Assembly: GCA_965657545.1 (NCBI GenBank) | Contig: CBFHOG010000001.1 | Span: forward strand, 1 to 64,000 | Direction: 5' to 3' | Source of the DNA: UBA7446 sp965657545 | GTDB lineage: Bacteria; Bacteroidota; Bacteroidia; Flavobacteriales; Flavobacteriaceae | Length of the DNA: 64,000 bases | Shown here: in pieces, positions 53,118 to 61,857 of the stretch | How positions within the stretch are numbered: the stretch's first letter is position 1 | Layout: each line of letters begins with the position of its first letter | Notes under the pieces: model-generated | What the model saw: only the letters and a program-made list of their open reading frames with translations | Database searches by the model: none | Told to the model about the DNA's origin: nothing | Position numbers and translations under genes: made by a program

Positions 53118-53781
53118 GCCATTCATTTTATCGACCAAAACCTTACCCAGCTTGTTAAGAGAACGTATTGTTCAAAACGATTTGGCCTATTTGGAATACA
53201 ATGCGATTCGCATTCTACCGGTAGATTTTGAAATCACTACGCCGGTAGATTACGTAATTTTTAGCAGCCAGAACGCAACTAAAGCCGTACTGAATAAAAC
53301 ACACCATTTTCAAGGCGCACAAGTACTTTGTGTGGGGGAACGGTCCGAAAAACTGCTTTTAGAAAAAAATATAAAACCACTAAAAACGAGTCAAAACATG
53401 TCTGTTTTGATTGATTTTATAGAAAATTTGGATAAAAAGGCTCGTTTTTTACATTTTTGCGGAAATCGAAGGTTACCCATTTTAGCCCATAAAATGAAAG
53501 AATGGAAGTGCGATTTTCGTGAGGTTGTAGTTTATCAAACCGAACTTACCAATACAAAAATTGAAGCCGCTCCAAACGCCATACTTTTCTTTAGCCCAAG
53601 CGGTGTTGAAAGCCATGAGAATCAAAATGATATTACAGATGCACACTGTTTTTGTATTGGCAACACAACGGCTACTGCTTTTAAGCAGAAACCAAAATCG
53701 ATTCAAATAGTGCAAAACGCAAATATGGAACAGCTCGTAGCAAAGGCCATTCATTACTTTAAAATATTACAGCATGCTTAA
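53110..53781 (+). CDS. hemD: Uroporphyrinogen-III synthase
   Basis: The 223-residue protein is poorly conserved, as the family is, but shows the two-domain HemD pattern, with VDYVIFSSQNATKAV near 46-60 and FFSPSGVES near 158. It cyclises hydroxymethylbilane with D-ring inversion. Its place between hemC and hemE, overlapping each by 8 bases, supports the call. Confidence 0.88.
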   Translation: MSKPFILSTKTLPSLLRERIVQNDLAYLEYNAIRILPVDFEITTPVDYVIFSSQNATKAVLNKTHHFQGAQVLCVGERSEKLLLEKNIKPLKTSQNMSVLIDFIENLDKKARFLHFCGNRRLPILAHKMKEWKCDFREVVVYQTELTNTKIEAAPNAILFFSPSGVESHENQNDITDAHCFCIGNTTATAFKQKPKSIQIVQNANMEQLVAKAIHYFKILQHA

Positions 53782-54799
53782 AAATGACTTATTTCTTCGT
53801 GCACTCAATGGAGAGGCGTTATCAAGACCGCCCGTTTGGATGATGCGACAAGCAGGACGCTACCTTCCTGATTTTATGAATCTTAAGGCAAAATATGACT
53901 TTTTTACACGATGTCGCACTCCCGAGCTAGCAACAGAAATTACCGTGATGCCTATTGACCAAGTAGGAACAGATGCTGCCATTTTATTTTCGGATATTTT
54001 GGTCGTGCCGCAAGCCATGGACATAACAGTAGAAATGAAAGATGGTATTGGGCCGTGGTTACCGAATCCGATTCGCAACATTAAAGATGTTGAAAATGTA
54101 GTGGTGCCAGATGTTGAAGACCGTTTACATTACGTTATGGAAGCGGTAAAACAAACCAAATTAGCGCTGGATAATCGTGTTCCCCTCATTGGTTTTGCAG
54201 GATCGCCATGGACCATTTTGTGTTATGCGGTACAAGGGCAAGGATCCAAGAATTTTGACTTGGCAAAAGGGTTTTGCTTTTCACAGCCAGAAGCAGCACA
54301 TCAATTACTTCAAAAAATTACAGACACCACCATTGCATACTTAAAAGCAAAAGTACGTGCTGGGGTTGATGCCGTACAACTTTTTGATTCTTGGGGCGGA
54401 ATGCTTGGCGAAGATGATTATCAAACCTTTTCGTGGCAGTATATGCAACAAATTATAGACGCGCTTAAAGAAGAAACCAAAGTCATTGCCTTTGCTAAAG
54501 GCTGTTGGTTTGCCTTGCCTACCATGGCACGCTCTGGCGCACACGCTTTAGGAGTCGATTGGACATGCTCGGCACGAAATGCCCGATATTTGTCAGGCGG
54601 ACAAATTACATTACAAGGAAATTTTGATCCTTCAAGATTACTTTCGCCTATTCCTGAAATTGAAAAAATGGCAAAAAGTATGGTAGATGCGTTTGGAACG
54701 CAGCACTACATTGCAAACTTAGGACATGGCATATTGCCAAATATCCCTGTTGACCATGCCAAAGCCTTTGTAAATGCAATCAAATCTTATTCATTATAA
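53774..54799 (+). CDS. hemE: Uroporphyrinogen decarboxylase
   Basis: The 341-residue protein has the signature RPPVWMMRQAGRYLP near 18-32 and the second motif GFAGSPWTILCY near 140, with the QLFDSWGGML block later. It converts uroporphyrinogen III to coproporphyrinogen III. The length is normal. It overlaps hemD by 8 bases and hemF follows after 11 bases. Confidence 0.97.
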   Translation: MLKNDLFLRALNGEALSRPPVWMMRQAGRYLPDFMNLKAKYDFFTRCRTPELATEITVMPIDQVGTDAAILFSDILVVPQAMDITVEMKDGIGPWLPNPIRNIKDVENVVVPDVEDRLHYVMEAVKQTKLALDNRVPLIGFAGSPWTILCYAVQGQGSKNFDLAKGFCFSQPEAAHQLLQKITDTTIAYLKAKVRAGVDAVQLFDSWGGMLGEDDYQTFSWQYMQQIIDALKEETKVIAFAKGCWFALPTMARSGAHALGVDWTCSARNARYLSGGQITLQGNFDPSRLLSPIPEIEKMAKSMVDAFGTQHYIANLGHGILPNIPVDHAKAFVNAIKSYSL

Positions 54800-54810
54800 A
54801 ACCTAAATCC

Positions 54811-55713
54811 ATGAAAACCCAATTCACCACCTACATCAAAAACCTTCAAAATCGTATCACTACTGCGTTAGAGCAGGAAGATGGTCTAGCACATTTCCGT
54901 GAAGACAAATGGCAACGTGAAGGCGGTGGCGGCGGAAGAACACGCGTAATTGAAAATGGAAACGTTTTTGAAAAAGGAGGCGTAAACACTTCCGAAGTTT
55001 TTGGCTCACTCCCTGAATCCATGCAAAAACAATTGGGTGTTTCACATACTGATTTTTTCGCCTGTGGTATCAGTTTGGTATTGCATCCCAAAAATCCGAT
55101 GGTGCCTACTGTGCATGCCAACTTTAGATATTTTGAACTATATGACGACGATAAAAACGTTGTTGATCAATGGTTTGGTGGTGGTTTAGATCTGACTCCC
55201 TATTATTTGTTTGAAGAAGATGCCGCACATTTTCATGGTGTGTGCAAAACGGTTTGCGATGCACACGACCCTACCTTTTACACAGATTACAAAAAGAAAT
55301 GCGATGCCTATTTCTGGAATCACCATCGGGACGAAGCACGAGGTATTGGAGGTTTGTTTTTTGACTATTGCCGTCCTAACGAAAAGCACGATTTAGCATC
55401 GTGGTATGCGTTTGTAACCCAAATGGGTGATAGATTTATAGATGCATATCTGCCTGTTGTCCAAAAACGAAAAACACTACCCTACACGGATGCGCAACGA
55501 CAATGGCAAGAAATTAGGCGCGGTAGATATGTAGAGTTTAATCTCGTTCACGATAAAGGCACACTGTTTGGCCTTAAAACAAAGGGCCGCATTGAAAGTA
55601 TTTTGATGAGCTTGCCGCCAACCGTTCAATGGGCGTATGACGTACAACCGAAAGAAAACACTGAAGAAGCAAAACTGATAACCGTTTTAAAAAATCCCAA
55701 AACCTGGGTGTAG
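54811..55713 (+). CDS. hemF: Oxygen-dependent coproporphyrinogen III oxidase
   Basis: The 300-residue protein has the HemF blocks REDKWQREGGGGGRTRV (about 29-45), NPMVPTVHANFRYFE (about 95) and WFGGGLDLTPYYL. It uses O2 to make protoporphyrinogen IX, so the pathway is aerobic; no hemN is in the window. The gene is 3 bases upstream of hemB and downstream of hemE in the same operon. Confidence 0.96.
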   Translation: MKTQFTTYIKNLQNRITTALEQEDGLAHFREDKWQREGGGGGRTRVIENGNVFEKGGVNTSEVFGSLPESMQKQLGVSHTDFFACGISLVLHPKNPMVPTVHANFRYFELYDDDKNVVDQWFGGGLDLTPYYLFEEDAAHFHGVCKTVCDAHDPTFYTDYKKKCDAYFWNHHRDEARGIGGLFFDYCRPNEKHDLASWYAFVTQMGDRFIDAYLPVVQKRKTLPYTDAQRQWQEIRRGRYVEFNLVHDKGTLFGLKTKGRIESILMSLPPTVQWAYDVQPKENTEEAKLITVLKNPKTWV

Positions 55714-55716
55714 CAT

Positions 55717-56691
55717 ATGATGTATCCTCTTTATAGAAATCGACGAATAAGAACCAGTGCGGCCATGCGTGATTTGGTGCGTGAAACAACACTTACTGCA
55801 AACGACTTTATGGTGCCGCTTTTTATTGTAGAAGGCACAGAAACGAAAACAGAAATTCCTTCAATGCCGGACTATTATAGGTTTAGTCTTGACCTTGCAA
55901 CTGCAGAGGCTAAGCGACTTTATGACTTGGACGTAAAAGGCGTATTGCTTTTTGTAAAAGTTGATGATGCGGAAAAAGATAATACGGGATTGGCTGCGCT
56001 AAACCCAGACGGCCTGATGCAACGCAGCATTCGCGCGATCAAAAAGGCTGTTCCAGAATTGGTGGTTGCTACTGATGTGGCATTGGATCCCTTTTCTAGC
56101 TATGGACACGATGGTATTGTAAAAGATGATAAAATTTTGAACGACGCAACAGTGGCAGTATTAACAAAAATGGCGCTTAGTCATGCCGAATGTGGCGCCG
56201 ATATTGTTGCGCCAAGCGATATGATGGATGGGCGTGTTTTGGCCATTCGTCAGGGGTTAGAAAAGGCGGGGTATGTAAATACCGTTATTATGAGCTATAG
56301 TGCCAAATACGCTTCTGCTTTTTACGGTCCATTCCGAGATGCGCTCGACTCTGCACCTGGTTTTGGAGATAAAAAAACCTATCAAATGGATGTGGCAAAT
56401 CGTAAAGAAGCAGTCGTTGAGGCAGCCCGTGATGTTGAAGAAGGAGCTGATATTGTTATGGTAAAACCGGGTATGGCTTACTTGGATATTGTCCGCGATT
56501 TGGCAAATGAAATACAAGTACCCATTGCCGTATATCAAGTTAGCGGTGAATATGCCATGCTAAAAGCTGCTGCTGAAAAAGGATGGCTAGACCACGATGC
56601 CGTGATGCTTGAACAACTTATGGCATTTAAGCGTGCAGGTGCGTCCATCATTATTTCCTATCATGCAGAACAAGCGTTAAAACTCCTGTAA
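55717..56691 (+). CDS. hemB: Delta-aminolevulinic acid dehydratase
   Basis: The 324-residue protein has the catalytic lysines in SYSAKYASAFYGPFRDA (about 189-205) and MVKPGMAYLD (about 248). The metal-site segment reads DVALDPFSSYGHDG, with Asp where zinc-type enzymes have Cys, so it is the Mg-type. It condenses two ALA into porphobilinogen. Start: two adjacent ATGs at 55717 and 55720. It ends the hemACDEFB operon. Confidence 0.96.
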   Translation: MMYPLYRNRRIRTSAAMRDLVRETTLTANDFMVPLFIVEGTETKTEIPSMPDYYRFSLDLATAEAKRLYDLDVKGVLLFVKVDDAEKDNTGLAALNPDGLMQRSIRAIKKAVPELVVATDVALDPFSSYGHDGIVKDDKILNDATVAVLTKMALSHAECGADIVAPSDMMDGRVLAIRQGLEKAGYVNTVIMSYSAKYASAFYGPFRDALDSAPGFGDKKTYQMDVANRKEAVVEAARDVEEGADIVMVKPGMAYLDIVRDLANEIQVPIAVYQVSGEYAMLKAAAEKGWLDHDAVMLEQLMAFKRAGASIIISYHAEQALKLL

Positions 56692-56737
56692 TAGTATCAA
56701 AAAAATAAAATTTCGTACTTTGCCCTGAAAATCTTAT

Positions 56738-57910
56738 ATGAAAAAGTTCCTGTCCACACTTAAAATTATCGCCTTTGTAATTCTGTTTTTTATCGCTGGG
56801 TTATTTGTTTCGGGTTATGGCTACCTGCTAGAATTGGGGATAAAGGTTGTGGAGCTGGGCAGAACCACTGCGGGGCTTGAAGATTATATGCATTTTGATG
56901 TGCGTGAAATCCCTAAAAGCGATACGTCTCAACCTTGGGCACTTCATACAAATTACAACAATGTTCCTGCTACAGAAACCCTAAAAAAGCTACACGAAGA
57001 TCATAAAACCGTGGCGTTTCTTGTCATCAAAAACGACTCCATTTGGCACGAGCAATACTTTGACGGATTTGATAAAAACAGCAAAACCAATTCGTTTTCA
57101 ATGGTAAAAACGATTGTAGCAGCATCGCTAGAAAAAGCAATAGAGGAGGGTAAAATTGAAAGCTATGACCAAAAAGCAAAGGATTTTTTGCCGTGGTTAA
57201 AAGGCCCTTATGCCAATGAAATGACTGTTGGGAATTTGGCAACCATGTCTTCTGGATTGGACTGGAAAGAAGATTACGAGAACTTACTCACCATCACGCC
57301 GCGCACCTATATTACACGTGACATCACGCGAGTGATGAAATCCATTCCCATCAAAAATGAGCCGGGCAAACGATTTGTATATCAAAGCGGTAGCACACAA
57401 TTGCTTTCATTGGTATTAACGGAAGCCACTGGAGAAACCATATCAGATTTGGTCCGTCGCTATTTTTGGAATCCCCTTGGGGCAGAGGCAGATGCAAACT
57501 GGCGCTTAGACTCTGCTAAAAAAGGTGTTGAAAAATCGTATTGTTGTTTTAATTCCAATGCGCGCGACTACGCGCGTTTTGCTGGCTTATTTAAAAATGA
57601 TGGCTCTTGGAACGGAGCGCAACTCCTAAGCCCTGAATATGTGAAAAAGGCTACTACCGCACAATTTGAAAATGGTAATGACTACGGCTATGGCTGGTGG
57701 TTAGGTTCTCATATGGGCAAACGCTTTTTTAGTATGCGTGGGCACAATGGGCAGTACGCCATTGTATTTCCTGAGGAAGATGTGATTATAGTCCGTTTGG
57801 GTCACAAACAACTCCCTGATCTTCCGGGCGTTCGCCATTCTGCAGATTATTTGGGCTATATGGAAGAAGCCTTTGCAATGTTAGCCTATGAAAACGCATC
57901 AACCCCTTGA
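56738..57910 (+). CDS. Serine hydrolase of the beta-lactamase family
   Basis: The 390-residue protein has an N-terminal signal anchor (about 5-27), then the penicillin-binding fold with the catalytic SxxK in SFSMVK (about 122), a Tyr motif YQSGSTQ near 212 and HNG in GHNGQYAIV near 335. Members are esterases, DD-peptidases or beta-lactamases; the substrate is unknown. The next gene overlaps by 23 bases, so the two are linked. Confidence 0.85.
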   Translation: MKKFLSTLKIIAFVILFFIAGLFVSGYGYLLELGIKVVELGRTTAGLEDYMHFDVREIPKSDTSQPWALHTNYNNVPATETLKKLHEDHKTVAFLVIKNDSIWHEQYFDGFDKNSKTNSFSMVKTIVAASLEKAIEEGKIESYDQKAKDFLPWLKGPYANEMTVGNLATMSSGLDWKEDYENLLTITPRTYITRDITRVMKSIPIKNEPGKRFVYQSGSTQLLSLVLTEATGETISDLVRRYFWNPLGAEADANWRLDSAKKGVEKSYCCFNSNARDYARFAGLFKNDGSWNGAQLLSPEYVKKATTAQFENGNDYGYGWWLGSHMGKRFFSMRGHNGQYAIVFPEEDVIIVRLGHKQLPDLPGVRHSADYLGYMEEAFAMLAYENASTP

Positions 57911-58616
57911 ACATATCCTTTTTTTGGATATTGAAACGGTTCCTGAACAACCAAGTTTTAACCTTCTTGATACCCAAACACAAGAATTATTTGATGCCAA
58001 AACGGTTTATAAACGGAAAGCAGACGAACTAACCGCATCAGAATACTACGGACACGCAGGTATTTGGGCAGAGTTTGGCAAAATTGTCTGCATTTCTGTT
58101 GGATACCTTACCCATACTTCGGACGGAAGGCAATTTAGAATTCGTAGTTTTTCGGGAGAAGAATATCAACTTCTAACGGCATTTAAAGCATTGTTAGACC
58201 GTCATTTTTCGTCCCAGCACAACAGGCTTTGTGCGCACAACGGCAAAGAATTTGACTTCCCCTTTTTGGCAAGACGTATGCTGAAACATCAATTGGCGTT
58301 GCCCTTACTGTTACAGCTTATGGGCAAAAAACCTTGGGAAGTACCGCATCTTGATACGTTAGAGCTTTGGAAATTTGGAGATTACAAGCACTATACTTCC
58401 TTAAAGTTATTGGCGCATTTCTTTGGCATTCCATCGCCCAAAGACGACATAGACGGCTCAGACGTAAGGCGTGTGTACTACGAGGAAAATGACCTAAGCC
58501 GTATTGTGCGTTACTGTGAAAAAGATGTAGTAACCTTGACACAAGTCTATTTAAAGCTTACACTACAACCCCCACTTGACGAAAGTGAAATCGTTTCTGT
58601 CTCAGAAGACGATTAA
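57888..58616 (+). CDS. PolB-type 3'-5' exonuclease
   Basis: The 242-residue protein has the DEDD exonuclease motifs: FLDIETVP (ExoI, Asp and Glu), AHNGKEFDFPFL (ExoII) and YCEKDVVTLTQVY (ExoIII). It matches the PolB-like exonuclease family (PF10108), which digests DNA or RNA from the 3' end. The gene starts inside the end of the serine hydrolase gene. The role in the cell is unknown. Confidence 0.85.
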   Translation: MKTHQPLEHILFLDIETVPEQPSFNLLDTQTQELFDAKTVYKRKADELTASEYYGHAGIWAEFGKIVCISVGYLTHTSDGRQFRIRSFSGEEYQLLTAFKALLDRHFSSQHNRLCAHNGKEFDFPFLARRMLKHQLALPLLLQLMGKKPWEVPHLDTLELWKFGDYKHYTSLKLLAHFFGIPSPKDDIDGSDVRRVYYEENDLSRIVRYCEKDVVTLTQVYLKLTLQPPLDESEIVSVSEDD

Positions 58617-58630
58617 CCGCCTTAATTCTG

Positions 58631-58638
58631 TATTTTTG
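58631..58638 (+). promoter_or_regulatory. Promoter -7 element of the four-helix membrane gene
   Basis: TATTTTTG ends 16 bases before the ATG at 58655. Confidence 0.4.
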
Positions 58639-58654
58639 TGGTAATACATTTATT

Positions 58655-59086
58655 ATGGATATCATTCTTTCTTTACATTCACGTCTTGCTTATGTAGTGC
58701 TTACCGTGTTGGTACTGGCACTTTTAAACGGTTTTTGGGGCTTGTTGGCGAAGCGTAGCTTTGGCAATCGCGATCTTCGCCTTTCGCTTTTTGCGCTCAT
58801 TTTTTCACATATTCAATTGTTAATAGGTCTAACCTCTTATTTTGTTTCTCCTTATTTTTCTGCTTGGGAAAATGGCATGGGTGCCGTAATGAAAGACAGC
58901 ACTCTGCGGTTGTTTTTGGTGGAGCATCCCACTACAAATATTTTGGCTATTGTACTTATTACCATGGGGTGGTCTTTACATAAGAAAGCAACTACTGATA
59001 GCAAGAAGTTCTTTAGAATTGCTGTTTTCTACGGATTAGGAACCTTGTTGTTGTTAAGTAGGATTCCTTGGGAGCAATGGCTATAA
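58655..59086 (+). CDS. Four-helix membrane protein, cytochrome b-like
   Basis: The 143-residue protein has four hydrophobic helices with His at SLHSRLAYVVL (residue 7), FSHIQLLIG and a HPTT/SLHK in the later part, so haem ligation is possible. Similar flavobacterial proteins are often labelled cytochrome b, but the evidence is weak. A hairpin follows the stop. Confidence 0.6.
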   Translation: MDIILSLHSRLAYVVLTVLVLALLNGFWGLLAKRSFGNRDLRLSLFALIFSHIQLLIGLTSYFVSPYFSAWENGMGAVMKDSTLRLFLVEHPTTNILAIVLITMGWSLHKKATTDSKKFFRIAVFYGLGTLLLLSRIPWEQWL

Positions 59087-59090
59087 AAGA

Positions 59091-59114
59091 AAGAAAGCAC
59101 CTGAAAAGGTGCTC
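59091..59114 (+). terminator. Hairpin after the four-helix membrane gene
   Basis: AGCACCT and AGGTGCT form a perfect 7-base stem with a GAAA-type loop. No clear T run follows (TCTCTC), so it may be a transcript end or part of a small RNA. Confidence 0.4.
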
Positions 59115-59256
59115 TCTCATAACCAACCATATTAAACTATGAAAAACTAATAAGCAATATTTTTGCTTCACGTTTACACCTGCAAGGTAAGACGCATTTA
59201 AGCTCCTAGTTGTGAAACATTTGTTAAAGTATTTAATGCTAAAATATATATAAAAA

Positions 59257-60252
59257 TTGGCTGATTTTTCTAAAATTGCCGTGCTTGGTAGTGGCAGCTG
59301 GGCAACTGCACTGGTAAAAATTTTGTGTGAAAACAACACCAATGTAGGTTGGTATGTGCGCAACGAAAATATCTATGCACATTTACTTCAAGAAGGGCAC
59401 AATCCCAACTATTTGAGTAGTGTAGAGTTTGATACTAAACGATTGAACCTATATACTTGTTTAAATGAAATTGCAGCAGATTACGATGTTTTCGTCATTG
59501 CTATTCCCTCATTTTATTTGGATAGTACTTTAGCATCACTCACTGCATCCATTGAAAATAAGATTATTTTTTCTGCCGTAAAAGGAATTGTTCCAGAGAG
59601 CAAAATGCTGGTAGGGAATTATCTCGCTGAAAAATTTAATGTCCCAGAAGCACATTTGGGTGCCATTACCGGGCCTTGTCACGCCGAAGAAGTAGCGCTA
59701 GAACGACTGTCTTACCTTACTGTTGCTAGCACGAATATTATGTTAGCAAAGCAAATGAAGTCCAAACTTGATTGCAGCTATATTCGCACAGCAATCTCCG
59801 ACGATGTTGTGGGAACAGAATATGCAGCCACGCTCAAAAATGTATATGCCATTGCCGTAGGAATGGCGCATGGTTTGGGTTACGGTGATAACTTTATTAG
59901 TGTACTCATCAGCAGTGCTATGCGGGAGATGAAGCGCTTCATCAAAAATATTGACAACAAAAAAAGAAACATCAACAAATCTGCGTATTTAGGAGATTTA
60001 CTTGTTACTTCCTATTCTGTTTTTAGCCGAAACCGAATGCTTGGTAATATGGTTGGTAAAGGCTACACTGTTAAGGCTGCGCTTATGGAAATGACCATGA
60101 TCGCAGAAGGATATTACGGCGCCAAAACGGCCTATGAACTAAGCACCTCTTTTAGTGGGAAATATCCCATTATGCACTGTGTATATCACGTGCTTTATGA
60201 AAAAGCATCCGCAAAGAAAAAAATGAAAGCATTAAGTCAAATGCTTAACTAG
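59257..60252 (+). CDS. gpsA: Glycerol-3-phosphate dehydrogenase (NAD(P)+)
   Basis: The 331-residue protein has the Rossmann GSGSWATA (about 11-18), the conserved TGPCHAEEVALERLS near 140 and NVYAIAVGMAHGLGYGDN near 200. It makes glycerol-3-phosphate for phospholipids. The start is TTG: the next codon upstream is TAA, and a later GTG would cut the first strand of the Rossmann fold. It overlaps the convergent pheS gene by 8 bases. Confidence 0.93.
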   Translation: MADFSKIAVLGSGSWATALVKILCENNTNVGWYVRNENIYAHLLQEGHNPNYLSSVEFDTKRLNLYTCLNEIAADYDVFVIAIPSFYLDSTLASLTASIENKIIFSAVKGIVPESKMLVGNYLAEKFNVPEAHLGAITGPCHAEEVALERLSYLTVASTNIMLAKQMKSKLDCSYIRTAISDDVVGTEYAATLKNVYAIAVGMAHGLGYGDNFISVLISSAMREMKRFIKNIDNKKRNINKSAYLGDLLVTSYSVFSRNRMLGNMVGKGYTVKAALMEMTMIAEGYYGAKTAYELSTSFSGKYPIMHCVYHVLYEKASAKKKMKALSQMLN

Positions 60253-61264
60253 CGGAGGTAAACTGTTTTAAAAAGCGCAAATCGTTTTCATAAAACATAC
60301 GAATATCTTCGATTTGATACAGCAGCATTGCCATACGTTCTAAGCCCATACCAAACGCAAAGCCAGAAAACTCCTCTGGGTCAATTCCGCAATTTCGGAG
60401 CACATTTGGATCTACCATACCGCAACCCATAATTTCAAGCCACCCTGTTCCTTTTGTGATTCGATAATCCGCTTCGGTTTCTAATCCCCAATAAATATCA
60501 ACCTCTGCGCTTGGCTCAGTAAATGGAAAATATGACGGGCGAAGGCGAATTTCGGCCGTGCCAAAAATGGCTTTGGTAAAATATAAAAGCGTTTGTTTGA
60601 GGTCAGCAAAAGACACATTCCGGTCGATGTATAAGCCTTCTACTTGATGAAAAACACAGTGCGAACGCGCTGAAATGGCTTCATTTCTAAACACACGCCC
60701 TGGAGATAAAATCCGAATTGGGGGTTGGTTGCTTTCCATGTGCCGTACCTGTACAGATGAGGTGTGTGTACGCAACATCACATCTGGATCTGTTTGTACA
60801 AAAAAGGTGTCTTGCATGTCACGGGCAGGGTGATGCTCAGGCAGGTTGAGTGCAGTAAAGTTATGCCAGTCATCCTCTACTTCGGGCCCCGAAGAAAGGC
60901 CATATCCAATTCTACTAAACACATCTATGACCTTATCTCGAACAATACTAATGGGATGGCGCGAACCCAATGGAATCGGTTGACCAGGCCGTGTGATATC
61001 ATCTAAAGCTCCTTTGGCTTTAGTATTCCCGCCTAGGCTTGATTGCAACTCATTCACCTTTGCTTGCGCTTCGGTTTTTAATTGGTTTAGCAATTGTCCG
61101 TACTCCTTTTTTTGGCCGTTAGGTACGTTTCTAAAATCAGCAAAAAGCTTGGTAATATGTCCCTTTTTACCCAAATACGCAATACGAAACTGCTCGACTT
61201 GGTCGGCTGACGTCGACGTAAAAGCCGCCACGTCGTTTATGTGTGCCTTGATGCTCTCTATCAT
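60245..61264 (-). CDS. pheS: Phenylalanyl-tRNA synthetase alpha chain
   Basis: The 339-residue subunit has a helical arm (about 1-85), motif 1 region GSRHPISIVRDKV, motif 2 (RVFRNEAISARSHCVFHQVEG, about 200) and motif 3 (GMGLERMAMLLY, about 305). It is the catalytic subunit of PheST. The chosen ATG at 61264 is preceded by a TATTTTTG element at 61270-61277. pheT is not in the window. Confidence 0.96.
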   Translation of the reverse strand: MIESIKAHINDVAAFTSTSADQVEQFRIAYLGKKGHITKLFADFRNVPNGQKKEYGQLLNQLKTEAQAKVNELQSSLGGNTKAKGALDDITRPGQPIPLGSRHPISIVRDKVIDVFSRIGYGLSSGPEVEDDWHNFTALNLPEHHPARDMQDTFFVQTDPDVMLRTHTSSVQVRHMESNQPPIRILSPGRVFRNEAISARSHCVFHQVEGLYIDRNVSFADLKQTLLYFTKAIFGTAEIRLRPSYFPFTEPSAEVDIYWGLETEADYRITKGTGWLEIMGCGMVDPNVLRNCGIDPEEFSGFAFGMGLERMAMLLYQIEDIRMFYENDLRFLKQFTSAS

Positions 61265-61269
61265 AGAGG

Positions 61270-61277
61270 CAAAAATA
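61270..61277 (-). promoter_or_regulatory. Promoter -7 element of pheS
   Basis: TATTTTTG on the minus strand, 5 bases before the ATG at 61264, predicts a nearly leaderless transcript. Confidence 0.45.
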
Positions 61278-61320
61278 CACATTCCGTACATAGTAGCGTC
61301 ATCGTAAACAAATCTATGCG

Positions 61321-61328
61321 TACATTTG
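61321..61328 (+). promoter_or_regulatory. Promoter -7 element of the CvpA gene
   Basis: TACATTTG ends 4 bases before the ATG at 61333, again predicting a leaderless transcript. Confidence 0.45.
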
Positions 61329-61332
61329 TGAT

Positions 61333-61857
61333 ATGCCGCTTAATTATATCGATATTGCTGTGGTTTGTTTGCTTTTCTACGGACTTATTCGTGGGGCTTT
61401 TCGTGGATTTTTTGTTGAAATTGCCTCGTTATTGGCCTTGGTATTGGGGGTTTTTGGAGCACTTCATTTTTCAAGTTTCACCGCAGATTTATTAGCAAAA
61501 TACTTGGCTTGGGAATACCTACCGCTTTTGGCGTTTGCCCTAACATTTGTGGGTATTATCATTGGAGTAGCGTGGATTGGAAAGCTACTTACCAAGCTGG
61601 CAAAAGTAATTTTACTTGGCTTCCTAAACAGGCTATTGGGTGCCATTTTTGGGATGTGCAAATGGATGGTAATTTGTGGTGTTTTGATATGGATTTTGGG
61701 TCAAGTCAATGTCTTTGTTTCCTTTTTGCCAGAAGACATTACCAAAGGCTCTTTGTTCTTTGAACCGTTAGAAAATTTTGGTGCGTATTTATTTGAGCAA
61801 ATAAATACAGATATAAATCCGATAGACGAGCTACCACCTATTCTGCAGCAAAGCTAA
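61333..61857 (+). CDS. CvpA-family membrane protein
   Basis: The 174-residue protein has four helices and the CvpA pattern: YIDIAVVCLLFYGLIRGAFRGFF at the start and FLNRLLGAIFGMCKWMVI near 95-112. CvpA proteins are linked to colicin V export and biofilm, but the biochemical role is unclear. The 3' end overlaps the convergent batE by 20 bases. Confidence 0.88.
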   Translation: MPLNYIDIAVVCLLFYGLIRGAFRGFFVEIASLLALVLGVFGALHFSSFTADLLAKYLAWEYLPLLAFALTFVGIIIGVAWIGKLLTKLAKVILLGFLNRLLGAIFGMCKWMVICGVLIWILGQVNVFVSFLPEDITKGSLFFEPLENFGAYLFEQINTDINPIDELPPILQQS

